Part shown: in pieces, positions 11,458 to 32,369 of the stretch
How positions within the stretch are numbered: the stretch's first letter is position 1
Layout: the number at the start of each line of letters is the position of its first letter
Origin: Mesostigma viride
Lineage: Eukaryota > Streptophyta > Mesostigmatophyceae > Mesostigmatales > Mesostigmataceae
Assembly: GCA_009746045.1 (NCBI GenBank)
Contig: RPFO01000256.1
Span: forward strand, 1,991,829 to 2,039,828
Length of the DNA: 48,000 bases
Direction: 5' to 3'
Program-made: the position numbers and the translations under genes
The notes under the pieces: model-generated
Database searches by the model: none
Seen by the model: the letters and a program-made list of their open reading frames with translations, nothing else
Told to the model about the DNA's origin: nothing

Positions 11458-11553
11458 TTAGAGCGTACTGAAAAACTATATACCCTTCTCAGGGATATGT
11501 GTTACATCGACTCCCCACGGAGCGATGTTAAATTTTAATTTAATTTAATTTTA

Positions 11554-12293
11554 TGGTGCATTTAATTGCACGTAGACTGTGAAAAAGACTGAGAAAAGCT
11601 GACCGTAGCGGTAATAGGCTGAGCCATGCTAAGCAGTAGACATTGCATGCGCATCAGTGTGTCATACAGGGAATATTGGCCAAGATTTTTTTTCCCAATA
11701 GCTTAGTGTATAGTAACAGCATTGTTAAAAAATGATAAATTACGGGAATGAGACAGGCGACACAATGAAACCGCAAGACTAGAACAGCAAAGGACATTAC
11801 AAGCTAGAGTCAAGACAAAGGTATGGCACACCGTTATTGTACAAGCTACATGTGAGCTACCCTAGAGGCATGGCAACCCGCCAGCCCCCACCCTATCAAA
11901 CGATCTAGGAACTAGCTTGGGTGGAAAAACAGGAAGAAAGTCAGCCCGGGTAAGGCGGAAAAACAGATCCGCAACAGTATTAATTTTTTTTTAATGGGTG
12001 GACCGAGCCCCCTCCCCCCCCCCCTTCCATCTAGCAACCATACCATGCCACATGCAATGCCCCCACCGCCTTAAAGTCATGGCGAGCGTAAACTTCAATG
12101 CCGGCACATGCATAAACACGACCGTGGCCGTCTCGTCAACTGAGTCCATTTACGCTGCCCAGACAAGCAAGCAAGGACGTTGTGGGTTTAACATGCAGTG
12201 CATGCAATATATACACCTTGAGACCTTGAATAAGACATCAACTGGAAAGGTGATGAACTGAGAATTGTCTAGGACTGCCTAACACTACATTCA
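11554..12293. other. No gene recognised; downstream flank of the SAP/ParA gene
   Basis: Unique sequence with a T-rich run near 11685 and 11985 and a C9-type run near 12014-12024. It would contain the 3' UTR of the minus-strand gene ending at 12294. No other coding signal seen. Confidence 0.45.
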
Positions 12294-23941
<11,648 letters not shown>

Positions 23942-24163
23942 CGGCGTTAAAAGCACTCAGAAAAAATACTCCAACGAAGGAAGGTGAATGAATGAAAACG
24001 AAGTAGATCGCACTAGTCAGCCGCCTCAAAAATACTAGTAATATACCGGCCGTTTGCTGGACTGCAGCGCGCAAGCACGAGGATATCTATTCATTAATGA
24101 AGGAATACTTATAATTTACGGAAATTATCAATTCACAACACAAACCCGAGCCAGCCAAAGGTA
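23942..24163. other. Upstream flank of the SAP/ParA gene
   Basis: Presumed promoter side of the minus-strand gene, bounded by the MITE at 24164. No TATA box or other element can be assigned with confidence. Confidence 0.35.
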
Positions 24164-24886
24164 CAGGCTGGTTAGGCTATAGTGACCCTTATAGTGTCAG
24201 CAAGCGCTTCCGGAAAATTGAGAGCGAATCTGGAGAAGCTGAAAGTACATTTGCCTGGCAGTTTTTCATGACGGATGCGACTGCGAGTCGAGCGGTCGAA
24301 AATTATTTGATCTACTGTCGGTTACAGAAGTACTTTCTGAACCAGACAGATATCTCCCTGTTTGTATCGCCTTTTTACCGTACAAGCCATCGGTTTCCTC
24401 GACCGCTCGACTCGCAGTCGCATCCGTCATGAAAAACTGCCAGGCAAATGTACTTTCAGCTTCTCCAGATTCGCTCTCAATTTTCCGGAAGGTCAAGTTA
24501 TGTCCAGGGTATGGTTAGTGGCAGTATCTTGCAGCCATATCTGTACTATGGGAATAACTCCCAGATTCATGGGAATCTTGCCTGTGCCCCGCAGGAACTT
24601 ATTTTTTACTTCTTATTTCTGATTTGATGAATATTTTTGCAATTTTTTTTTACCTGCCACACTATTGGCTGGAGCTGTGGCTTGTCTCCATGTTAACTTA
24701 ACCAGGGGAAACACAATATGCTTGTTTAGCCGTAAGTTTGGTCAGCAAAAGTGGCATTTTCTCAACATAGATGTTTTAAAAATATTTTTTCACGAATTTT
24801 GAGCTATTTTGCACTATTTTTGGAAAAGTGTGTAAAAAGTTAAGGGCACCTTACACAATTTCGACTCTTTTGGCCTAACCAGCCTG
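24164..24886. mobile_element. 723-bp MITE with TA target duplication
   Basis: The 14-bp terminal inverted repeats CAGGCTGGTTAGGC (24164-24177) and its inverse (24873-24886) are perfect and flanked by TA on both sides (24162-24163, 24887-24888), as in Tc1/mariner-type elements. There is no transposase ORF. An internal perfect foldback is listed separately; the right half is AT-rich. Confidence 0.75.
24208..24490. repeat. Perfect 92-bp inverted repeat (foldback)
   Basis: Arm 24208-24299 is the exact reverse complement of arm 24399-24490, around a 99-nt loop. The arms start and end TTCCGGAA and contain no simple repeat. A transcript would form a 92-bp perfect duplex, a good Dicer-type substrate. 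Perfect arms imply recent formation or gene conversion. Confidence 0.92.
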
Positions 24887-24903
24887 TACAACCCATTAAT
24901 TAA

Positions 24904-25417
24904 TTGCCCGGGCGTGGTCAAGGCGGTGGGGGGACCACAGGTGTTTCCGATCTGTGCGCCGATCCGGAGTTTGAGACCTTGCCGTCCTTGCGCTCATCCC
25001 AGCAGCTTGGAACCGAGACCAAGCTGATACCGTCCGACGAGTACGATACAGCCTACTGTATGGGATCGACACTCGTGCCGCCCCTCGTCTGTCGCAGCAC
25101 GGCAGCGGGTTCGACGCGCAGATGCAGTTCGCGATGGATCTGATGCCCACCAAGGAGGACGTCGTCAGCGCCATGTTGAAGCAGTCCGACGGCGTCCTGG
25201 CGGTCACTAGCAATCGTAAGGACCTTCCTTTCTTAGGCATCCAGACGCTGCGAGAGTACATCCCCGCCCCTGTCAACTTCGGGATGTTCGGACATGTGAA
25301 CTTGGCGTCCACCGGCGCCTTTGCCTTGGAAGCATTAAGATCGACGACAATTGTCAATGCACGTGCGGGGCTGCGTCGGCCGGCGCCCGGCCCGCCCATT
25401 TCACCGCCCCTTCGACG
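24904..25417 (+). pseudogene. Virus-like ORF, frame-disrupted, function unknown
   Basis: Two overlapping plus frames look coding. One (24904-25143) reads FETLPSLRSSQQLGTETKLIP. The other (open before 25122, to about 25350) reads DLMPTKEDVVSAMLKQSDGVLAV and FLGIQTLREYIPAPVNFGMFGHVN. The evidence of a frame change near 25030-25100, and possibly another near 25315, suggests a broken or mis-called gene. It has no recognised family. It shares the style (dense, GC-ending codons, no introns) of the next four ORFs and directly precedes them. Confidence 0.35.
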
Positions 25418-25597
25418 ATGGCGTTCGACCCGCGCTACCAGACGCCCACGTGGGGCGACAACTCGGGAATGCAGGTGTTCTCCATGCCCCCCGTGAACGC
25501 GTCCCAGTCCCTCGGCATGACCGGCGAGTCAGGCAGGCCCGCCCCGAACACGTTTTACGGCGCCCGTGGAATGAACTCCGAGTTGACGTCTCTCTAG
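25418..25597 (+). CDS. Small virus-like protein, 59 aa
   Basis: ATG 25418 to TAG 25597. The composition is unusual: no Lys, rich in Gly, Pro, Met and Ser, with PTWGDNSGMQVF and GESGRPAPNTFYGARG. The frame is also open upstream to about 25320, so it may be the C-terminal end of a longer virion-type protein. I recognise no family. Confidence 0.4.
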   Translation: MAFDPRYQTPTWGDNSGMQVFSMPPVNASQSLGMTGESGRPAPNTFYGARGMNSELTSL

Positions 25598-25655
25598 TTC
25601 GTTTGACCGAGAGAAGAAATTATGAACCACAATAGAAAGAACCACGTCGAGCGCA

Positions 25656-26120
25656 ATGGAAGGCGCGGTCGAGTTCGAGGAATGGCGTAACAACATGAGG
25701 TCCATGACAACGGAGCTGTTTATCGAGATCGACGACGCTCTGAAGACGTCATCGAAAGATCTCGCTCCGTTGCGCAAGAAACGCAAGTCGCTTCAGGGAG
25801 ACATTTTGTCCGCGATGTTGCGGGCCGGAGTGGACGCCTGCAACATTTCCGGGCGAGACGACAAGTTGATGGTCAAGACCCGCAAGAAGCGCGTCCCGTT
25901 GAAGGAGGTCATCCAGGAACGCATGGTTGCCTTCTTCGACGGCGACGAAGATAAAGCGGAGGCTTGCATCGCTCACATCCTGTCGCCGGTCGTCGAGGAC
26001 GTCAAAGCGCTTTGTCGCGTGTCCAAACAGAAGAAGAAAGCTTCCGGATCCACGTCTGCGGCGGATCCGGACGAACTCGCAGACGACGTCGCCGTGGACG
26101 CGGAACCGATTTCGGAGTGA
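25656..26120 (+). CDS. DUF5760-like protein of large DNA viruses
   Basis: A 154-aa ORF with an ATG start. The N-terminal helix region (LRKKRKSLQGDILSAM) leads into a short beta unit (NISGRDDKLMVKTRKKRVPL), then KEVIQERMVAFF and a Lys/Asp/Ala-rich tail. The layout, a helical pair, a small 'dgkLvvk..rk..plk' hairpin and a final helix, resembles DUF5760-type proteins common in Mimiviridae, Marseilleviridae and relatives. This rests on pattern memory, not a search. Function unknown. It begins 58 bp after the previous ORF on the same strand. Confidence 0.5.
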   Translation: MEGAVEFEEWRNNMRSMTTELFIEIDDALKTSSKDLAPLRKKRKSLQGDILSAMLRAGVDACNISGRDDKLMVKTRKKRVPLKEVIQERMVAFFDGDEDKAEACIAHILSPVVEDVKALCRVSKQKKKASGSTSAADPDELADDVAVDAEPISE

Positions 26121-26342
26121 CCAAAATCGTCACGGACTTCCATGACAAAATAATGGATCCCTAGCTCGGGGTGGTCGTAATACGAACCGTACGCGTCGAT
26201 CCACTCCCCCGACCACGGTAGAATGGCGATGTTGTTGTGATCCTGATGCCAACATGAATCCATAACGATGATTGAATATATGTACGAAAATGGGCTCCGC
26301 CTGATAATGGAATAAAATCCGTCGTTTTCGTGGTTCGTTCCT

Positions 26343-27269
26343 ATGTCTCAAACAAAAAGCACTAGCCAAAGTTATATCGTCACGATGGATTACGCGGATT
26401 CGTCCAATACGGTAGAAATATCTGCTGACGATCTCCAATGCCACGTGTGCATGGGAGTTTTGTCCGCCCCTGTAGCGTTACAATGTAGGACACGCAGCGA
26501 GGGAGGCAAGTGCGAGGCGGTCGTGCGCCAGAAACCGTGTTTGCGCGATCTCGTTGCGCGCCAAAAGCAGAGGGGCGGAATAGTAGCCGCGACAAGGGGC
26601 AAGTGCATATTGTGCCGAGCCCCCTGGCCGCGATACAAGTACGAGCATCTTGTGACGTTGGGTCGGGTGACGTCGTTGGTCCGACGAAAGTGCTCCAACT
26701 GGATCCGTGCACGCGGATGCGCGTTCGAGGGATCATCGGAAGATATTCAATTGCACACGAAGAACGGGGGATGCGGTTCCGAGCTCGTGACATGTCCGAA
26801 TCAGTCGCATGGGTGTGCCGCGTCGGTCCAGCGAAAGGATTTGTTCGACCATAAGACAGAGTGCGCGTATTTCCCGTGCAGGTATTACCTGGAGGGGAGC
26901 GGCTGCAAGCACGTCTGTCCCAAGTCAGATCTGTGTTTCCACGAAACGCATTGTGCGTTTTCCACCCCGGTGTGCAAGTCGCTCGTGAACAACGCGCGCA
27001 TTAATTACAGAATTTGGCGGGTTTCGAACGACAACAATTCGTTTCGGCGGGACTTGTGCGAGGCGGGGAGGGAGTACAAGCGGCTGCCCGAAGAGGAGGA
27101 AGAGGACTCGCAACAGGCGGACGAGGGGGAGGGGGGGAGCGGGGACGAGGATGACGCAGACAGCGAGGATGGGGACGATTCGGCCGTGATCGAAGTGACG
27201 CAATCAACGAACCGGTCAGATAACCTGGCTCGTTCATTTATTTCGATCGAAAACGTCACCTTGCATTAG
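26343..27269 (+). CDS. RING/TRAF-type zinc-finger protein (putative E3 ligase)
   Basis: A 308-aa protein. A RING-like start (residues about 33-92) has C-H-V-C, a long loop, and C-I-L-C-R-A-P-W. It is followed by TRAF-type/SIAH-like zinc fingers (about 108-205) with repeated C-x(5)-G-C, H-x(4-6)-C and YFPCRYY motifs. Residues 238-280 are very acidic (EEEEED, GSGDEDDADSEDGDD). RING plus TRAF fingers usually bind E2 enzymes and substrates for ubiquitination; large DNA viruses often encode them to target host proteins. The chosen ATG at 26343 has an alternative at 26385. It is 10 bp upstream of the next ORF, a virus-like spacing. Confidence 0.6.
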   Translation: MSQTKSTSQSYIVTMDYADSSNTVEISADDLQCHVCMGVLSAPVALQCRTRSEGGKCEAVVRQKPCLRDLVARQKQRGGIVAATRGKCILCRAPWPRYKYEHLVTLGRVTSLVRRKCSNWIRARGCAFEGSSEDIQLHTKNGGCGSELVTCPNQSHGCAASVQRKDLFDHKTECAYFPCRYYLEGSGCKHVCPKSDLCFHETHCAFSTPVCKSLVNNARINYRIWRVSNDNNSFRRDLCEAGREYKRLPEEEEEDSQQADEGEGGSGDEDDADSEDGDDSAVIEVTQSTNRSDNLARSFISIENVTLH

Positions 27270-27279
27270 GAACTCGCGA

Positions 27280-27996
27280 ATGGACACGCACGAGGCATGG
27301 CAGCTCGTCGTCGAGAGGCTGCCTGTCGACGACATCCTCAATCTGAAAAAGGCGTTCGAAGGAGTGGGCTGCATGGAAACACCGGCGCAGACGGAATACG
27401 ACTACCGGGTAGCTCGGATCCGTGATCACTTTTTTACCGCCGATTTCGATAAGCCGCGAACCGCCATTCGCGAGTGTCGAAGTATTGAAGAACTCTTCGT
27501 GGATCTCAAAAAGAAGCTAGACGCGTTCTACGACTCGGAGTGTGCCACGGTCGGGTGTTCGGAGCGGAGAGAGAGGGACGTGTCGTATGCATTCGTCATT
27601 ACCACGGCCTGTGTGGACAACGAATCAGCGTCAGGATTTACGCAGGATCACCTTCGAGCCACGAAAACATTGCTATGCCTGTTCGACGAGAACGCGGATA
27701 ACGGGGCCGTCCAACAGGTCCATCCGCTGATTCGTGCGGCACACATGGCGGCCATGCAGATGGACACGGCGCGTCTCGAGATACTCGCGTGGATTTTCAT
27801 GGACGCGCTCGGATTGGAGATGGGATCGTTGTTCCTCCTGTGCGTATTCGTCCTGCTACATGACGGTCGAGATGCCGTACGCATTCGGATGCACTACCGC
27901 TCAGTGCCAGGGATCGCGGCATTGGCATACGTGTGTCGCGTTCCCGCATTGACGATATGCCGCACTGCCGTTCGCGGGATCGTAGACAGGGGATGA
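27280..27996 (+). CDS. Unknown 238-aa protein of the virus-like island
   Basis: Begins 10 bp after the zinc-finger gene. The start (AWQLVVERLPVDDILNLKKAF) resembles an F-box-like helix set, which would fit a ubiquitin-related role next to a RING protein, but the match is weak. The middle is helical and charged. Residues about 170-205 include a hydrophobic segment (ILAWIFMDALGLEMGSLFLLCVFVLL) that may be a buried helical hairpin or membrane segment. No homologue recognised. Confidence 0.5.
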   Translation: MDTHEAWQLVVERLPVDDILNLKKAFEGVGCMETPAQTEYDYRVARIRDHFFTADFDKPRTAIRECRSIEELFVDLKKKLDAFYDSECATVGCSERRERDVSYAFVITTACVDNESASGFTQDHLRATKTLLCLFDENADNGAVQQVHPLIRAAHMAAMQMDTARLEILAWIFMDALGLEMGSLFLLCVFVLLHDGRDAVRIRMHYRSVPGIAALAYVCRVPALTICRTAVRGIVDRG

Positions 27997-28096
27997 GCTG
28001 ACGTGAACAACCGTCGAAAGTCGATTTTTCGCGCGGATACGGCGAAGAAGTTGATGCGTGGAAAGTCTCTGTATACTCTAGTTCGTCGCTCGGGTC

Positions 28097-28315
28097 ATGC
28101 TGATTACCGATGCGTCCGTACTGGCGATTTCTCATCCGTACACGCGTGGCGCGATCAGACGTTGCGGCCACGAATCGATGAAGGCCGCCGTATCCTCGAA
28201 GATGGTCCACGCGTGCTTCGACGGACAAAGCCATCTGGCAATCGCTCGGACGGCCCAATGGGTTCGGGGGCTACCGAGCGATGATGGGCCATGCTGTTTA
28301 GAGAGTCTGCTTTAA
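28097..28315 (+). CDS. Possible small ORF at the end of the virus-like island
   Basis: A 72-aa plus ORF (ITDASVLAISHPYTRG, CFDGQSHLAIARTAQWV) overlaps a minus ORF (28155-28445) whose start has one hydrophobic helix (MAFLATAFVTLLAVI). Only one, if either, is real; composition does not decide. Confidence 0.25.
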   Translation: MLITDASVLAISHPYTRGAIRRCGHESMKAAVSSKMVHACFDGQSHLAIARTAQWVRGLPSDDGPCCLESLL

Positions 28316-28445
28316 ATTGAGAGGGAGGACGATCCCTTCCGTATGATTCTGGTGTAATAACAGCCAATAGGGTTACGAATGCGGTGGCGAGAAACGCCAT
28401 ATCGAACCGCTTCGTGGCGACAAACGCCACGCTGAATATGCACAA

Positions 28446-28900
28446 GATCTTTCCGGGCGCGGCCGCGGGGCGGGCGGACCGGCCCGGCTGTGAATGAATT
28501 TAATGATGTGAATTAATGAAATGAACTTTTATTTATGAATATGAATAATGAATACAACCAATTGCAATGTCTGCAGCCTCCATTCTCAAAGGCATGGTCA
28601 TAGTCTACCTACTCGCGGTCTGAATGCCGGTCTCGCGTACCACCACAAATTGCAATCTGACTTAGCCGAGAGGTATCCTGACTACAAACCGGAAGGAAAA
28701 ACGCTCCAAAGGGCTGTGAAAGAAGCACTCCTAGTCCCCTTCTTCCTCCCCTTATTAATAATTAGCGGAGGGCCCTTCAAACGAGGAGGGATATAGATAA
28801 CACCCACGGGACTCAGCAGAACAGCCACGGGACTTAGCCGATTTTCCGAAAAGTGTCCAGCCGGGATATCGAGTCACTTTCGCGGAGCGTAGTGTTTGTT
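28446..28900. other. Right flank of the virus-like island
   Basis: A GC-rich block (28455-28490) gives way to AT-rich host-like sequence at 28495-28560. An 82-codon ORF (28548-28796) with a hydrophobic end is not recognised. Confidence 0.35.
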
Positions 28901-28906
28901 AATTAC

Positions 28907-29188
28907 GCATTAGATAGATACAATAGACCGGTAGGATTTCTTGTTCATGCATCCATCCATCCATCTATCCATCCGTCCGTCCATCCATCCATCCATCCAT
29001 CCGTCCGTCCGTCCGTCCGTCCGTCCGTCCGTCCGTCCGTCCGTCCGTCCGTCCGTCCGTCCGTCCGTCCGTCCGTCCGTCCGTCCGTCCGTCCGTCCGT
29101 CCGTCCGTCCGTCCGTCCGTCCGTCCGTCCGTCCGTCCGTCCGTCCGTCCGTCCGTCCGTCCGTCCATCCATCCATCCATCCATGCAT
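28907..29188 (+). repeat. Retroposon 3' segment with expanded (CCGT/CCAT)n tail
   Basis: GATAGATACAATAGACCGGTAG (28911-28932) matches 30525-30545 and 36563-36585. All three are followed by a short variable stretch and then CCAT repeats. Here the tail is expanded to about 240 bp, CCAT at both edges and pure CCGT in the middle (28995-29165). Confidence 0.75.
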
Positions 29189-29189
29189 C

Positions 29190-29245
29190 CATTGGGGTTA
29201 GTACTCCGTGAGTCCCGGCCCCATGCAACGGGAGCACGTGTTTGA
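29190..29245 (+). repeat. Retroposon 3' terminal hairpin copy
   Basis: GGGGTTAGTACTCCGTGAGTCC followed by AACGGGAGCACGTG corresponds to the ACTCCCCAACGGGAG terminal hairpin at 30589, 34269 and 38717, with a 10-base insertion in the loop. Confidence 0.6.
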
Positions 29246-29759
29246 ATAAAGCGATAAGCGGCTAGCTGGCAAGAAATAAAGCGCCTAGCTGGCAGCAAGC
29301 CTGTAGCCAGGGCGCTGTTTCCGGCCTCAACTGGGAGGCCCCGGGCCGTGCGTGGCAAGCTAGGTGGCCACCGCGCTGGACTTTCTGCGACAGGCTAACG
29401 TTCATAATTAGGACATGGGTCATCCTAGCTTGGAAAAGCGGGTTCATGCACACCCGGGCAACATTAAGATTAAATAATAGAATAACATAAAATGTATGTA
29501 AATAATACAATAACATAAAATTGCTATGAACCCGGGCAACATACCTCCAGCCTTTATCTGTGATCTAGCCGGAGGCTGATGGCAGCCTGCAAAAATAAAT
29601 GGCATGCAGGTGTTTAATTCTGCATGGGTACAATCCCCAATTTCGGTGCATGGGGGGCTGGGACGCGTGTGTGACCACATTCGGTTTAAACAAAGCGCGG
29701 TTCGGTCCGGGCACTCGCAAATTAAGCCGTACAACCAGCGAGACTAGATAGGCACCCAT
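29246..29759. other. No gene recognised
   Basis: Contains an AT-rich internal duplication (AATAACATAAAAT at 29478-29520) and otherwise unique sequence. Confidence 0.35.
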
Positions 29760-29839
29760 AGTAGTTCTATTCCATCATCGGTTTCATGGAGGATTTAGGC
29801 GCGCGCGGCAGGGCCGCCACCTGTGGACTTTTCGTGATA

Positions 29840-30425
29840 GACTCGGCATGGACATGTGCTACACTAGACGCGACGGGCTCACGCCCGGGCAGCCTCCTGG
29901 TTTGTCTGTAATATGGAGGCAGATGGTACGCAAGGATAGATGGCAAGTAGTAATGAAGGAGACCACCCCCAAGTCTGTGGGGGCTCCGCGTCACTGTGAC
30001 CACGTATGGCATTCATAGCGATTCGGGCCGCGGTGCCCACACCCCTGTAACGTACTAGGACCTAGATAGCTTACACCATCCATTCCATCCCATGTTCCCC
30101 TCCCACTGAGGACTTATGCTCACGTGACGCAGTCACGTGTCGATTAATTAATTAATTAATTAATGGACATGTGCTACCCTAGACGTGACGTACGGGCTCA
30201 CACCCGGGCAGCCTCGACTGGTTTGTCTGTACATAATATGTCCAGAGGCAGATGGTACGCAAGGATAGATGCATGGCAAGAAGTAGTGACGAAGGAGACC
30301 ACCCCCAAGTCTGTGCGGGCTCCGCGTGTGACCGCTTATTATAATGGCATTCGATCATAGCGATTCGGGCCGTGGTGCCCAAAACCCTGTAACTAGGACC
30401 TAGATAGATTACATAATCCATTCCG
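29840..30425 (+). repeat. Tandem duplication of an about 240-bp segment
   Basis: Copies at about 29850-30080 and 30167-30425 share the order GACATGTGCTAC, GGGCTCAC..CCCGGGCAGCCTC, CAGATGGTACGCAAGGATAG, GGAGACCACCCCCAAGTCTG, and CGATTCGGGCC. They differ by several substitutions and small indels, so the duplication is not recent. The second copy starts right after a TTAA tail, suggesting two insertions of one retroposon family. Confidence 0.8.
30086..30164 (+). repeat. Second type of retroposon 3' end: CACGTGAC hairpin plus TTAA tail
   Basis: CCCATGTTCCCCTCCCACTG, then the inverted repeat CACGTGACGCAGTCACGTG (30121-30139), then (TTAA)n. The same 50-bp block, with a damaged hairpin, recurs at 38773-38825 before a TTAG/TTAA-rich tail. 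Confidence 0.65.
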
Positions 30426-30524
30426 TTATTATTATTGCGGGAGGCACGCCAGACAGCTCCCCTAGGGCAGCGTGAGGCTAGATAGATGTTGTAGTTAGAA
30501 TGCTGTTAGATAGATGTCGTAGGT

Positions 30525-30637
30525 AGCTGATGTAGATAGATTAGACCGGTAGGACTGTTTGCACCCATCCATCCATCCATCGGGGTTAATGCTCCGTGAC
30601 TCCCCAACGGGAGCACGCGTCTAATTAATTAATTAAT
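30525..30637 (+). repeat. Two stacked retroposon 3' ends
   Basis: A GATAGATTAGACCGGTAGGA segment with a CCAT tail (30567-30580) is followed directly by the ACTCCCCAACGGGAG hairpin and a TTAATTAATTAA tail (30589-30637). Confidence 0.7.
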
Positions 30638-30659
30638 TCCGTTATTAGCGCGTTATAGT

Positions 30660-30970
30660 ACCTTCAATTAGCTCTGGCACCTTGTGGTCATCAGCTTGCG
30701 CCTTAGCCGACGTCTTGAGCCCACCTCACCTTTGTAGCATAAGCTATGCGTCAGCCTACGTATGGTATTGCAGTGGTTGTATTGCACCCACAGTGTTGCG
30801 CCCCGGCATGCACCATGCTGTGGAGTGAGCGCTCTGTGGCCTGCCCACTTGCGGCAGTGAGAGAAGCTAGCTAGGGCGCCCTCCCTCCTCGCTGTATATA
30901 TAGGGTTGAAGGTTCCTTTACTCTGTATTGGCACCCACGTGACGCAGTCACGTGCTTATTATTATTATTA

Positions 30971-31046
<76 letters not shown>
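30660..31046 (+). repeat. SINE-like segment ending in a hairpin and (ATT)n tail
   Basis: TATTGCACCCACAG (30779-30792) is shared with the 3' UTR at 34120. The segment ends in CACGTGACGCAGTCACGTG (30936-30954), then about 90 bp of (ATT)n with one G interruption. This again places a microsatellite at a retroposon 3' end. Confidence 0.6.
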
Positions 31047-31047
<1 letters not shown>

Positions 31048-32369
31048 CGTCACGTAACTATAGTAACCGCGTAATTCCGTGATCTCCGCCGTAAGTGACG
31101 TAACGTAAATTGGTCCGACGGTCCAGGGCAGACCCAACATGAATGAAAATGTCAAGGTCGGGTAACTGCGCCATAGCCCAGTAAATATCACGTGCATCAT
31201 AGAGCTGTCACGTGACTTTTGCTAACATTTTTTACCGTTGAGCGCGCATATACGAGATATGGCTGTCAACCGGTGCCATTTTGGTGAAAATTTTGGTTTC
31301 CGCAGCTTGAAACGGGTCAGATGATGACCCCTGAACGATGATGCATTATTTTGGTACGTCAAGAATGATCAGATTCACGGAACGTACTGGGGAAATGCGC
31401 AGTGGTTATTGCGCAGTGTATTGGTCGTCACCATCAGACAAGAAGTCCCAGTTGGTATCGCCGGTTTCTTTTTGGTTTCTTGGTAGCTTGCGTCTGCCTG
31501 GGCCTTCCATTGTTTTACGGAAGTCCGCTGCATGAGGATCTGCTGGGAACGTCGACGCGTTAGACATCATCTTTGCATAGATAATCAACATGGTAATGAT
31601 GATGGATGCATGGATACAGCAGCTATGGCCGCCTCTGCCACTAGCATTAGACATTAGTATCCGTGACGTATGAGCATATCGGCCAGCGGAACCCGGCCAG
31701 TTCATGATCGAGGCAGGTACGGCAATTCGTTTTGGTGTTGTTTGAATGGAAACTCGTACATTTATACTGCATATGTCTCATGGTGGATACAGTAGTGGTA
31801 ACTGGAACAGCTTTCCATGCCTGCTCAAGGAGGTCTTTTAGCCATTATTATCTTGCACATTTTGTGGCATTTCTTGGCGGGATACCGTTCAGTGAGTGCA
31901 AGGTGGCGTCATATTTGTATTCCAGCATATTTGGCAGTCAGTTGTGGTCAATTATATTGCCTCATTGTATGATATGGCATACGGTAGGCTGTTTGCGTGG
32001 GCGTAAGCCACACACGTAAACGCGGGCATTGTATGGGTCAAATGGGCTATCCGGGTGGTTTGACCAAAGGAAAGCACCATTGGACTATCCAACTATATTG
32101 TCCAATGTTGGGCTTGAGGTTTCTGACCCTCCCCTGAAAAAAATGGGGGGATATACTTTTTCTGTGGCAAAAAATCGATCGTCTTTTGGCTCAGTGACTT
32201 TGACTTAACTTATCATCCAAAATACTTATTAGACTCATGATATTATTAGTGCATATTCTGAAAGCCCTTGACTTGAAGTGTAGATACTCGTAGCATCTTG
32301 GTTGGCACGTGTTTCACACCTGGTTTGCACGTGGTACACACCTTGCGAACGTCCACGAAAATGGCTGAC
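31047..32369. other. Mostly unrecognised; small minus ORF
   Basis: A minus ORF (31406-31705) contains a plausible short protein from the inner ATG near 31570 (ADPHAADFRKTMEGPGRR, ending acidic), like the N-terminus of some transposases, but it has no partner. No other gene supported. Confidence 0.3.

Larger units (their letters stand above)
9051..11553 (+). mobile_element. 5'-truncated LINE-type ORF1 copy, split by a DNA transposon
   Basis: The left part (9051-9720) holds the end of an ORF1-like gene and its 3' UTR with the hairpin GCAGAGAGCCACTCTCTGC (9539-9557). The right part (11458-11553) continues the same 3' UTR: GGGATATGTGTTACAT, the terminal ACTCC..GGAG hairpin, and a TTTAA-rich tail. 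The minus-strand copy at 36.6-38.7 kb has these two parts contiguous (36691-36715 spans the junction), which shows that the 1.7 kb between them is a later insertion. Start of homology at about 9051 marks 5' truncation. Confidence 0.75.

Noticed and set aside
28853-29358. Pro-Ser-Val-Arg and Thr-Asp-Gly-Arg repeat ORFs
   Set aside because: Artefacts of the CCGT/CCAT microsatellite.
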